Made by a program: the position numbers and the translations under genes
Assembly (NCBI RefSeq): GCF_005405925.1
Contig: NZ_BJHV01000001.1
Span: forward strand, 10,853,595 to 10,917,594
DNA: 64,000 bases
From: Streptomyces antimycoticus
GTDB taxonomy: Bacteria > Actinomycetota > Actinomycetes > Streptomycetales > Streptomycetaceae
Direction: 5' to 3'
The notes under the pieces: model-generated
Database searches by the model: none
The model's input: the letters and a program-made list of their open reading frames with translations, nothing else
Told to the model about the DNA's origin: nothing
In this document: positions 1-7,376 of the stretch, piece by piece
Position numbering within the stretch: position 1 is the first letter of the stretch
Layout of the letters: each line of letters begins with the position of its first letter

Positions 1-603
1 GGCACAGAAACTGTAGTTGATGATCGCCGCCTGATAGCCGTCGCCCCAGACCGGGTGTCGGGGTCCAGCTGTTGCATCCCTGGCCACGGTGACCTCAAAT
101 CCCTCCTCGATGAGGTGACGCATATGGGACTCGACGCACATGTTCGCCAGCATCCCGCCAAGGATTATCCTTCCTATTCCCCGTTTGCGCAGTTGCAGTA
201 CCAAGTCGTTGGTTTCCGGTCCGAATACCTTGTGTGGGCTGGCGACCACCGTTTTGCCGTCTTCGATATAGGGCCTGAAGCGGTCCAGCCAGTCTGCGCC
301 AGAGTTTCGGAATCCGGTCAGATCGAGCGGTCCCGTCCGTGCGAACGTGCGGGTCTCGAGCTCGTTTGTCTCGAGCGGCCCGTTCATTCGCCATCCATAG
401 TCGACCGGGTAGAAGTAATGGGGCGAAATGAAGACCTCGTATCCGCCCGCCTTCGCCGCCTCGAAGATTCGCTCCATATTCTCGACGGTCCTGTTCTCTG
501 TGACGCTCGCTCCCACCGCGTCCCAGCTCGTTCCCTCCTCGCTCAACACGTCGTTCTGCGGGTCAGTGAAGACAACCGCCGTGTCGATCTTCTTGATTTC
601 CAT
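1..603 (-). CDS. Isochorismatase-family cysteine hydrolase (partial, runs off window start)
   Basis: Reading leftward from an ATG at 603, an open frame of about 200 residues continues past base 1. It starts MEIKKIDTAVVFTDPQNDVL and contains GGMLANMCVESHMRHL, the nucleophile-Cys segment of the isochorismatase-like fold. The early Asp in TDPQND and the Lys in ASPHKVFG fit the family's Asp-Lys-Cys triad. A GGAGCG ribosome site lies 4 bases before the ATG. Members hydrolyse amide or ester bonds of small metabolites; the substrate cannot be told from sequence. Base composition is visibly less G/C-rich than the neighbours, suggesting later acquisition. The 3' end lies outside the window. Confidence 0.85.
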   Translation of the reverse strand, partial: MEIKKIDTAVVFTDPQNDVLSEEGTSWDAVGASVTENRTVENMERIFEAAKAGGYEVFISPHYFYPVDYGWRMNGPLETNELETRTFARTGPLDLTGFRNSGADWLDRFRPYIEDGKTVVASPHKVFGPETNDLVLQLRKRGIGRIILGGMLANMCVESHMRHLIEEGFEVTVARDATAGPRHPVWGDGYQAAIINYSFCA

Positions 604-649
604 CTGGCGCTCCTTACGCGATAACACACCATTGGTGTGCCGGTACTGA

Positions 650-1390
650 TTCGGACTTTGAAAGTGTGCAGTCGCGCAAACCCGAGTTCGACGGATTTCT
701 TGCCGGCCGCGACGATCGGAACGATCTGGTCATCGTCACTGTGCACGATCAGCGTCGGGACGTCGGTGCTCCCCAGGTCCTCCGTCAGGTCGGTCTCGGA
801 GAATGCCTTGTCGGGGTCGTAGGCCGCCTTCAGGCCCACTGCCCACATCCGGAACATGTCCCGGACGCCCTGCGAGACCTACGAGCCCTTCCGGTAGGCC
901 CTGTAGAAGCTCGCGCTCAGGTCGTAGAACTGCGAACGGTCGGTGGGGAGCCCGTTGCGGATCTCGTCGAACACCTCGATGGGCGTGCCTTCGGGGTTGT
1001 TATTCGGCGATCTGTATGAGCCGGGGGGATCGCGCTCAGCAACAGCACCTTGCACACCCTGGACGTACCGTGCCTGCCGATGTAGCGGGTCACCTCGCCG
1101 CCGGTGGTGGGGTGGCTCACGAGAATCGCGTCTCGCAGGTTCAGTTTCTCGATCAGCTGCGCGAGGTCGTCGGCGTATGTGTCGAGGTCGTTGCCGTCCC
1201 GCGACTGGCCCGCTCGCCTGCCACCCCTCCTCGCGCGGTAGCCGTTCCTCGCGAGGAGGTGCAACTGGTCGTCCCACGCGTCAGAGTAAAGCGGCCACCG
1301 TTGGCTGAACACGACCGGCCGATCGGTGCCCCAGTCATTGTAAGTAGCTTCGCGTGTTGTCCGTTCCGTGGTACTAAAGGTTTCCCATGA
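650..1390 (-). pseudogene. Alpha/beta hydrolase (non-heme chloroperoxidase/arylesterase-like), frameshifted and catalytically dead
   Basis: Three frames together rebuild a typical chloroperoxidase-like hydrolase: [18 protein letters not shown] (about 1280-1340), [20 protein letters not shown] and [14 protein letters not shown] (about 1080-1190), [16 protein letters not shown] (about 950-1000), and a tail with AFSETDLTEDL and PTLIVHSDDDQIVPI (about 690-850). Frame changes occur near 1240, 1050 and 880. The usual oxyanion segment HGWPL is QRWPL, and the nucleophile elbow GHSTGGG is SHPTTGG, so the catalytic Ser is replaced by Pro. The C-terminal His region is missing near 650. This is decay, not sequencing error alone. 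Confidence 0.85.
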
Positions 1391-1776
1391 GCGGTTCCGT
1401 CCGGGGGGCCCGTGCGGCAAGTATTCGGTGCCTCGGATGTCCTCTCTCCGGCCGGTGCGAGGTCTTTTCCGGAGAGGTGCGGATTGTTCCGACGCTAAGC
1501 GATGCGGCTCGACGAAATACGAACCCTTCAACTCGAGTGCCGTACTCACCCTCGAGGTGTGTGCCCTGAGGACGCGCTGTCCCGGGCCGTTCGGCGCTCC
1601 AATTCACGATGCCACATCGCGGGACGTTCCGCATCAGTGAATTGCTGCGCCTCGGTCGCCATCCCTGCCATCCCCGAGGTGTGAACGGTATGCGGGGATG
1701 ATCCTTCCGCCTGCCGGGCTGATTTCGGTCCTCGAAGAGCGGGGGCGCCCTCTTGGGCTAACCTCGATTGTTCATG
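1391..1776. other. Non-coding stretch
   Basis: Short open frames exist on both strands but none has a recognisable family, a good start site or a convincing protein composition. It separates the dead hydrolase from an IS remnant. Confidence 0.5.
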
Positions 1777-1805
1777 AGGGGCCGTCGGCTTGCTGATGGG
1801 CCCCT
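1777..1805 (-). terminator. Hairpin 3' of the IS1380-like remnant
   Basis: Seven-base perfect arms (AGGGGCC at 1777-1783, GGCCCCT at 1799-1805) with a 15-base loop. It lies downstream of the decayed transposase on the minus strand, so a transcription terminator is the simplest reading. Confidence 0.45.
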
Positions 1806-1929
1806 TTGCGGTGGGGGTCGGTGGGGATTTCGGGGTCTGGCAGGTGTGCGCGGCTGTCGCGTCGGGTGTGCGCCGGGTTCCACGGTTCCGGTCGGGGTGG
1901 TGCTGCTCGCAGGGATGGGAAGGCGCTGG

Positions 1930-2171
1930 TCAGCCGGGGTTGGGGAGGGCTTGGAGTCGGTCCAGGGCAGGGTGATCACGTCGGTCCAGGGCCGATGCCG
2001 GGCAAGTCGGAGGTAGCGGCGGCTGGCGGTGACGAGCTGGGCGGCGGTGGAGAACAGTCGCAGCCGCAGGCGGCGGGGTTCCCAGAGCCGGGCTTTGCCG
2101 GTCGGGGCGAGCTCGGTCAGTTCCCGGCGGGCGGTCGCTGTACGATCCGACCTCTGGCGAACCTCGCACAC
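1930..2171 (-). pseudogene. IS1380-type transposase, C-terminal remnant
   Basis: About 60 residues remain: GKARLWEPRRLRLRLFSTAA, then LVTASRRYLRLARHRPWTDV, then a switched frame ending LDRLQALPNPG. This arginine-rich tail is characteristic of actinobacterial IS1380-family transposases. The frame changes near 1975 and nothing of the DDE core is present. No inverted repeats were found. It is a relic of an older insertion. Confidence 0.65.
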
Positions 2172-2369
2172 ACAGGCCCGGGTGTGAGCTGCCGCTTCTA
2201 CTACGCCGGCTGCATCGCCTGCCCGGCGCCCCGACCCTGACTTGGTACTCCACGTGCTCGCGGCCCGGGACTCGCCCCGGGGCCCTGTCGGCCGCGGCGC
2301 GAAGCGGTGTTCGCGTCCACCCCCGCCATTGTCTCTGCTGTGGTGCCGGCAGAGACCCGCGGCGGGTGA

Positions 2370-2765
2370 TCAGCTTGACTGTGGGCGTCCGAAGAGCAGG
2401 TCGTAGCCCGGCGGGAGTTGAAGCAGGGTACGGTTCAGCAGGTCCTCACCCGCGACATCGGCCACGACGCTGAGTACCGCGCTGACGTCCCAGGTTGCGG
2501 TCTTCTCGGTGGCGCCTTCGACCCAGGCTGCGGTCGCCCGGATGAACCGCTCGGGTGACAGCGGTTCGTGCGCCTGGAGGGGACTGAGGAGGATCAGCGC
2601 CAGAGATTCGGGCAGCCGGTCGGCCAACTCGGCGCGTACCTCACCCACCAGATGAGCGCCCAGCAGTGCCAAGACGACGCGGGAGGCTCGCTCTGCCTCC
2701 TGCGGTGTGGGATATTCGCCGCGTTCCTGGATCGTGGCGATGAACGCGTCCCAGCGGATGCGCAT
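2370..2765 (-). CDS. DUF2267 domain protein
   Basis: 131 residues starting MRIRWDAFIATIQERGEYPT. The ATG at 2765 has a GGAAG ribosome site about six bases upstream; the frame is open a further 55 residues upstream but that part is compositionally unlike protein. The pattern of an N-terminal Phe/Ile helix, AERASRVVLALLGAHL, then LPESLALILLSPLQAHEPLS and FIRATAAWVE matches DUF2267, a helical domain of unknown biochemical function. In actinobacteria such genes often sit beside small heat-shock or stress genes, and a dead hsp20 lies just upstream on the same strand. Probably cytoplasmic; no membrane segment. Confidence 0.75.
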   Translation of the reverse strand: MRIRWDAFIATIQERGEYPTPQEAERASRVVLALLGAHLVGEVRAELADRLPESLALILLSPLQAHEPLSPERFIRATAAWVEGATEKTATWDVSAVLSVVADVAGEDLLNRTLLQLPPGYDLLFGRPQSS

Positions 2766-2848
2766 AACGTCTTCCCTTCCGAATGGATGGCTGCACAGAG
2801 GCGGAGCACGCGGACGGAAGCCGCCGTGCCCATCTCCTGCTGCGGTCA

Positions 2849-3066
2849 TCAGCCGCTGATGTACGTGTACGGGTCGCCGCCGCTGACGGCGATCTTGCGG
2901 GGCTTGGCCTGATCGGCGACCGGGATACACGGCCGCAGCACGCCCGTCCCGCGCGATGCGTCGACGCGATCATGGCTTTGCTGCCTCATGCGGTGCCGCG
3001 GTGCCTGGCACCTGCTGGTGTGAACCGGTCCAGCCCACGGAAGCGGTCGGTTCGCGCGAGCATCAT
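2849..3066 (-). pseudogene. Hsp20 small heat-shock protein, internally deleted relic
   Basis: The N-terminal piece MMLARTDRFRGLDRFT begins at an ATG at 3066 with an AGGAG site. One frame over it continues as QQVPGTAAP, the usual actinobacterial Hsp20 start. About 90 bases later CIPVADQAKPRKIAVSGGDP ends at 2849, the classic Hsp20 C-terminal I-x-V and KPRKI tail. The whole alpha-crystallin core between them is missing. No chaperone can be made. It lies directly upstream of the DUF2267 gene and was probably its operon partner. Confidence 0.7.
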
Positions 3067-3176
3067 CGATCTCCTCACTTACTCCCCTCGAAGATGGGAC
3101 GGACTCCTCGACGCAGCCCTATCTTGCACCGTGGACCACGCCCGGCGGCGGCTCGACGCCGCGTGAGGTGATGCGG

Positions 3177-3601
3177 TGGTTGTGAACAGGCCGAAGGCGG
3201 CGCCCCCGGCTGCCGGCACCGGCAGGGCCGCCTTGCGTCCGGGCTCGGTGCCGATGAGCGGGGCGAGTGCCAGGGCCGTACCCGCCAGGACCAGGGCAGC
3301 GGCCGCGTCAGCACCATCGGGCCCAGGCGGTGGGAGAGGGCCGGTGCGGCGTGGCTGCCCAGGAGGGCCGCGGTGGCGAACGGCGCCGACATCAGCGCCG
3401 CGGATATCGCCGGGTGCCCGAGGGCGGACTGCAGGTGCAGGAACAGCAGATAGGTGAACGAGGGCACCCGGCGTTGAACACGAACACCAGCAGCACGCCC
3501 TGCCGCGCGGCCGGAGCGGCGGTCTGCGCGATCGTGGCGTTGAGCAGTTGCACGAAGGTCGCACTCAGTACCACTGGCAGCAGGAACCGGCCGCCGTTCA
3601 C
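3177..3601 (-). pseudogene. MFS exporter, copy 1, deleted in the middle and at the end
   Basis: The GTG start at 3601 overlaps the hydrolase stop (GTGA). The first 30 residues (NGGRFLLPVVLSATFVQLLN) match the copy-2 exporter. The sequence then jumps to RQGVLLVFVFNAG, omitting roughly 260 residues, is frameshifted within about 20 residues, and breaks off after GGAAFGLFT. Fewer than six of the expected transmembrane helices remain, so no transporter is made. Upstream coupling to the hydrolase is intact, unlike copy 2. Confidence 0.85.
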
Positions 3602-4491
3602 CGGACCAGGGTCCCGGCGAGTTCCCGCGGCCGGGCGGCGGTCGGGCTGTGGCTGCCCGGCAGGGTGCGGTGGGTCAGTGGCTGGTCCGGTACGGGCCGG
3701 CCGGTCTGCGCGGTCATCAGGTCCTGTACGGCCGCCGGCAGCGCCCGGTTCTGCGCACAGCGCAGGAGGGCGCGCCGCATACGGCCCCACGGCGCGGCGG
3801 GCAGGGTGACGGGGGCCGCCGCCGGGAGGGCCGGCGGCAGGCCGGGGCTGAGCGCGGAGCGCCGACGGTCGAAACGGTCGGCGGGTGTGTCGTGGTATTG
3901 GGTCTGCCGCAACTCCTCGGCGTAGGCGGAATCCGGCCGGAGCGGGTCGGTCCGCACCGCATCCAGTGCCTGGGGATGACCGGGGTTGAGGCTCTGCTCC
4001 CGTACGGTGGCGTTCGCGGGGGCGCCGAGGTGGTCGCAGAGGCGGGGGCGGCCGGCGGGGAGGGATGTGGAGAGGCAGGCGATGGTGTCGGTCAGTTCGG
4101 GTGCGTACGGTGTGGCCGGCGACGCGGGGGCGCCGCCCGTGCGGTGAGCGACGAGCCCGAGAGGGCCGTGGCGGCGGACCCGGCACAGCGTGTCCCGGAC
4201 GGCATCGGCGCAGTCGCCGATCGTCAGGTCGGCCGGCTGCGGCCTCCCGGTCAGCGGCCCGGCCCGGCCAGGCAGCGGGTACCCGCTGGGCAGGGGAGCG
4301 CCGAAGCCGTGCCCGGGCAGGCCGGCGGCCACACTCGCGGCACCGGCACCGGTGAGTGGGGCGTGCTGTGTCGCCGCCCGCTGCCACGAGCGGTGCCGGG
4401 CGCCGTGGACGGACACGGAGGCGGTGTCGTTCACATCGGTGTTCATGCAGGACGTCATGGCTTCCATTCCAGTCGGCGACGGCAGCGTCAT
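3598..4491 (-). CDS. Alpha/beta-hydrolase-fold protein, copy 1
   Basis: Up to 297 residues; MNTDVNDTASVSVHGARHRSW at 4446 is the likelier functional start by comparison with the fold (SVHGARHRSW is the oxyanion-hole strand), although the upstream ATG at 4491 is in frame. Related esterases have GHGFGAPLPSG at the same place, which is present. The expected nucleophile motif G-x-S-x-G is not obvious: the equivalent segment is VAHRTGGAPAS, so activity is doubtful. The stop overlaps the start of the MFS gene by four bases, implying translational coupling. Divergent from a LysR gene. Cytoplasmic enzyme of unknown substrate. Confidence 0.6.
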   Translation of the reverse strand: MTLPSPTGMEAMTSCMNTDVNDTASVSVHGARHRSWQRAATQHAPLTGAGAASVAAGLPGHGFGAPLPSGYPLPGRAGPLTGRPQPADLTIGDCADAVRDTLCRVRRHGPLGLVAHRTGGAPASPATPYAPELTDTIACLSTSLPAGRPRLCDHLGAPANATVREQSLNPGHPQALDAVRTDPLRPDSAYAEELRQTQYHDTPADRFDRRRSALSPGLPPALPAAAPVTLPAAPWGRMRRALLRCAQNRALPAAVQDLMTAQTGRPVPDQPLTHRTLPGSHSPTAARPRELAGTLVR

Positions 4492-4503
4492 TCACTGAAA
4501 GAT

Positions 4504-4520
4504 GTGACAGGCGCGGTCAC
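4504..4520. promoter_or_regulatory. Dyad GTGAC-N7-GTCAC between hydrolase and lysR
   Basis: Perfect five-base arms in the 58-base divergent spacer; also present at 45720-45736 in copy 2 despite a changed spacer base. Position and T-N11-A-like symmetry fit a LysR-type operator (inference). Confidence 0.55.
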
Positions 4521-4549
4521 GATACTTTCCGGGTGTGGAAGGGGTGGTC

Positions 4550-5484
4550 ATGGAGGCGCGGCATCTGCGGTACGCGCTCACCCTCACCCTTGCCGAGCAC
4601 GGACACTTCGGCAGAGCAGCCGACGCACTGGGCATCGCGCAGCGCTCGCTGTCCAAACGGATCGCCGACCTGGGCGCGAGAGCGGCGCCCGGCTGTTCGA
4701 CCGTAGGCGCCAGGGCGTGTTCCCGACCGCGGCGGGCGAGGCGTTCCTCACCGGGGCGCGGCGGGCGCTGGAGGAAATGGCGGCGGCCACCATCGACGCC
4801 GGGCGGGCGGCGCGCGGTGAGACGGGCCGACTGCGCCTGGGGTTCATCGCCTCCGTACTGCTCGACGCGCTGCCGGACGTCCTGGGCCGGTTCGGCCGTG
4901 AACGGCCCGATGTACGGCTGGAGTTGCGCGAGATGGCGTCCGGCCGCAGCGCCGCCGCTCTCCTGGCCGGAGAACTGGACGTGGCCGTCACCCTCGGACC
5001 GCCACGGGGAGCCGGGGTCGAGCACCTGGTGTCCGTCCCGGTCGGGCACGACCATCTCATCGCCGTCGTCAGCAGCGCGCACCCCTACCAAGGCCGGGTG
5101 TCGGTGAGTGTGGACCAGTGGCGGCGGCAGCCGCTGATCGTGGCCCCCGTGGAGGACGAGTCCGCGGTCGCCGCTGGGCTGCGCACCCTGCTCGGCGAGG
5201 ATGCCGTAGCGCTGGACGGCGCGACCGTCGCCCGGGACGTGCATACCATCATCGGCCTGGCCGCCTGCGGGGTCGGCGTGGGCCTGGGGCCCTCCCGCAT
5301 GTTGTCGGCCCCCCGCCCAGGCGTCTGGTTCTGCGAGGTGACCCCGCGCACGGCGCTCCCTGACCTGGTCCTGTCCTTCGCCGACCGGGACCGTTCCCCG
5401 GTGCTGGGCGCCTTCCTCGGCACTGTCCGCAGGAACTGCCCCGACGTCGGTGCCGCACTCGACCGCCGGTTCGGCCACGCATGA
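4550..5484 (+). pseudogene. LysR-family regulator, copy 1, single-base deletion
   Basis: ATG at 4550 with GGAAGGGG just upstream. The N-terminal winged HTH reads MEARHLRYALTLTLAEHGHF then GRAADALGIAQRSLSKRIAD. Compared with copy 2 there is an in-frame six-base duplication (TLTLAE for TLAE). One base is missing at about 4670 (GACCTGGGCGCGAG versus GACCTGGAGCGTGAG), which throws the effector domain into another frame. From RLFDRRRQGVFPTAAGEAFL onward the substrate-binding half is intact to 5484 (LDRRFGHA). About 311 residues if repaired. Divergent to the hydrolase/MFS pair, its presumed target. Confidence 0.85.
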
Positions 5485-5582
5485 GTATCGGGAACCGGTT
5501 CCGCCTGTATCCCATCGAGCCCACCGCCGACGGTTGAACCGGTGATCCACTGGGCCTTGACGGCCCGTCGGATCCTGCGGAA

Positions 5583-5951
5583 GCTGATCACCCAGCTGTA
5601 CAGCAACGTCCAGACGTTGGAGTGGGAGTTGAACCGGATCCACGGCAACAAGGAGACGGAGACCGGTGAGAAGCAGGACGCGGCGCGCTGAGCTGGGACG
5701 CGGTGGAGCTCGACCTGCGGACGTCCGTGGACACCGGGTATGCCTTCGGCACCCCGTTCCTGCCGCTCGAAACGATCAAGAATCTGCACGAGGACGCGGA
5801 GAAGGCGATCGAAGCGCTGAAGGACGACAAGGACGCGGCGCAGATGGTGCTGGCCGACCTCGGCAAGATTCGGATGGCGTGCATCGAGCGGGTCGACTCG
5901 CTGGCGTGCACCGGTCTGCCCGCGCCGGTGGGCGGCGGGCGGACGGGCTGA
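5583..5951 (+). pseudogene. Uncharacterised coiled-coil protein fragment, frameshifted
   Basis: Two frames join: LITQLYSNVQTLEWELNRIH (from 5583) and, after a shift near 5690, ALSWDAVELDLRTSVDTGYA followed by LETIKNLHEDAEKAIEALKD to the stop at 5951. The helical, heptad-like pattern suggests a coiled coil. No family recognised. It starts exactly where the duplicated block ends, so its 5' end was probably lost in that rearrangement. A strong terminator follows eight bases after the stop. Confidence 0.5.
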
Positions 5952-5958
5952 AGCCGAT

Positions 5959-6000
5959 GGTTGAGGGGAACCCGGCAAATGTGCCGGGTTCCCCTCAACC
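5959..6000. terminator. Perfect 19-bp bidirectional hairpin
   Basis: Arms 5959-5977 and 5982-6000 are exact reverse complements (GGTTGAGGGGAACCCGGCA) around an AATG loop. It sits between two convergent reading frames (stops at 5951 and 5995), so it likely terminates both. Confidence 0.85.
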
Positions 6001-7040
6001 ACGGGGGTTGTCCTCCACGATCTCGGCGTCAACGACGTCATCAGCTGGCACGGTGACCTTCGCGAGGATGCGGCCCGCCTTACGGAGCCGCTTTTGCAGG
6101 TGTTCGGCGTCGACGGCTGCCCGTCGCAGGGTGGCGCCCTCGTCCATCAACGCCTGGTTCAGTCGCTCCAGTGCCCGCTCTGCCGCGTCGGCGGCCCCCA
6201 GCACAGGGGGCCTGCTGTCTTGTTGGACTGAGAGGCCGACCGCGCGTTGCCGGGGGCCTTTGCCGGGGCCGGGATGGCCCGTTGCGGTGCATGGGGAGAA
6301 GCCGTTGTATGCCTCGACCTTGTTGGTCGTCGCGGTCACCCGGCGCCGCAGCGGGGCATCCGAAAGGTAGCGCAGCAACTGGACGGTGCGGATCACGCGG
6401 CCGACCTGACGGAACGCGGTGTAGGTGGCGTTCTTCCGCGAGCCTGAGTGCAGCCGCTTGAGCAGCGTGGACGAGGAGATCGCTCCCTCCCTGACGGAGA
6501 TGGCCACCCGCACCAGGTCCCGGAACTGCGACTCGGTCAGGTCCCAGTCGATTGTGCGCTGCCAGGCTCCGCGAACAGCGCGTCGATGTGCACGTACTCG
6601 GTGGGGCTTGCTGGGCCGGTAGAAGGTCAGGCCCTTCCAGTTCCTGATCCTGGGCATCAGGTCGAAGCCCAGCAGGTGCGCGAGCGCGAACACCGGCTGC
6701 GACTGGCCCTGGGTATCGGCGTGCACGGTGCTCGGCTTGACCTCGGAGGTGTTCTTGAGCAGGCCTTCGATGATGTGAACGGTCTCCCGCACCCCGCACG
6801 GGATGAAGTGTGTGAACAGTGCGATGTAGGTGTCGCAGATGTGGTGGTAGGCGATGCCGCGCGGCTTGCCGTATCTCACGGACGTCTCGGCGAGCAGGTT
6901 GTCGAGGTAGGTGTCCATGTGGGTGCCCTCCGCCGCGACGGTGGTGCCGTTGCCCCGTGCCTGCGGGATGTCGAGACGGACGTGGCCGCGCTGGAGGGCA
7001 TGACGGGCCCACGCCGTGCCCTTCGACGACGACCGACAAC
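5995..7040 (-). pseudogene. Tn3-family transposase fragment fused to an unrelated coiled-coil tail
   Basis: From about 7040 down to 6240 the sequence is a Tn3-type TnpA core: RLDIPQARGNGTTVAAEGTH, HMDTYLDNLLAETSVRYGKP, VHADTQGQSQPVFALAHLLG and SGSRKNATYTAFRQVGRVIR. The N-terminal half is absent, and two compensating frameshifts lie near 6545-6600. After NKVEAYNGFS similarity fades, and the frame ends in a different protein: AERALERLNQALMDEGATLR, AEHLQKRLRKAGRILAKVTV, DDVVDAEIVEDNPRG. The tail resembles small helical proteins of actinobacterial integrative elements (inference). No transposition activity is expected. Confidence 0.8.
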
Positions 7041-7191
7041 GACCGTCCGGCCGCAGGTCAGTTTTGGGCTGCGCGGCCCGATGACCGGAGGCGAATACGG
7101 GCCCGCCGGACCCAGCAGAAGAAGTAGGCGGCCGCCCGCCCGGCAGAGGTGTTCCGGGAGCTGAGGGGACAGATGCTGGCTGGCTGTCCTC

Positions 7192-7241
7192 ATTTCTGGG
7201 ACTCGCCGCAGTCTTGATTTCTGGGACTTGCCGCGGTCTTG
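7192..7241. repeat. Two tandem 25-bp direct repeats
   Basis: Units 7192-7216 and 7217-7241 (ATTTCTGGGACTCGCCGCAG + TCTTG) differ at two positions. They lie 136 bases upstream of the kinase start and could be regulatory, or an IS scar. Confidence 0.7.
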
Positions 7242-7376
7242 GGCTGCTGCAAGCGGCTCCTCCGCCCCACCATGCGGGACACGGTGTTCAGCCACCGTCG
7301 TATCTCATCTCGCCGCTGTCTGCGTACTTCTGACTGAGCGTCTACTGTGGCCTGGTCCAGATTGCGAGGGGGTCAC

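Larger units (their letters stand above)
3126..5580. repeat. Duplicated MFS/hydrolase/LysR block, copy 1
   Basis: Near-identical over most of its length to 42531-46790. Similarity starts at a shared segment around GCACCGTGGACCACGCCC and ends at GATCCTGCGG in both copies. Copy 1 lacks about 1.1 kb (between its 3175 and the MFS C-terminus) and much of the MFS core near 3515. See the copy 2 entry for the fuller version. Confidence 0.85.

Noticed and set aside
3649..4500. 5' part of a long plus frame leading into LysR copy 1
   Set aside because: Antisense to the hydrolase; the LysR start is the ATG at 4550.
4550..5484. Programmed frameshifting of LysR
   Set aside because: The two copies are shifted at different places without a slippery heptamer at either, so deletion or sequencing error is simpler.
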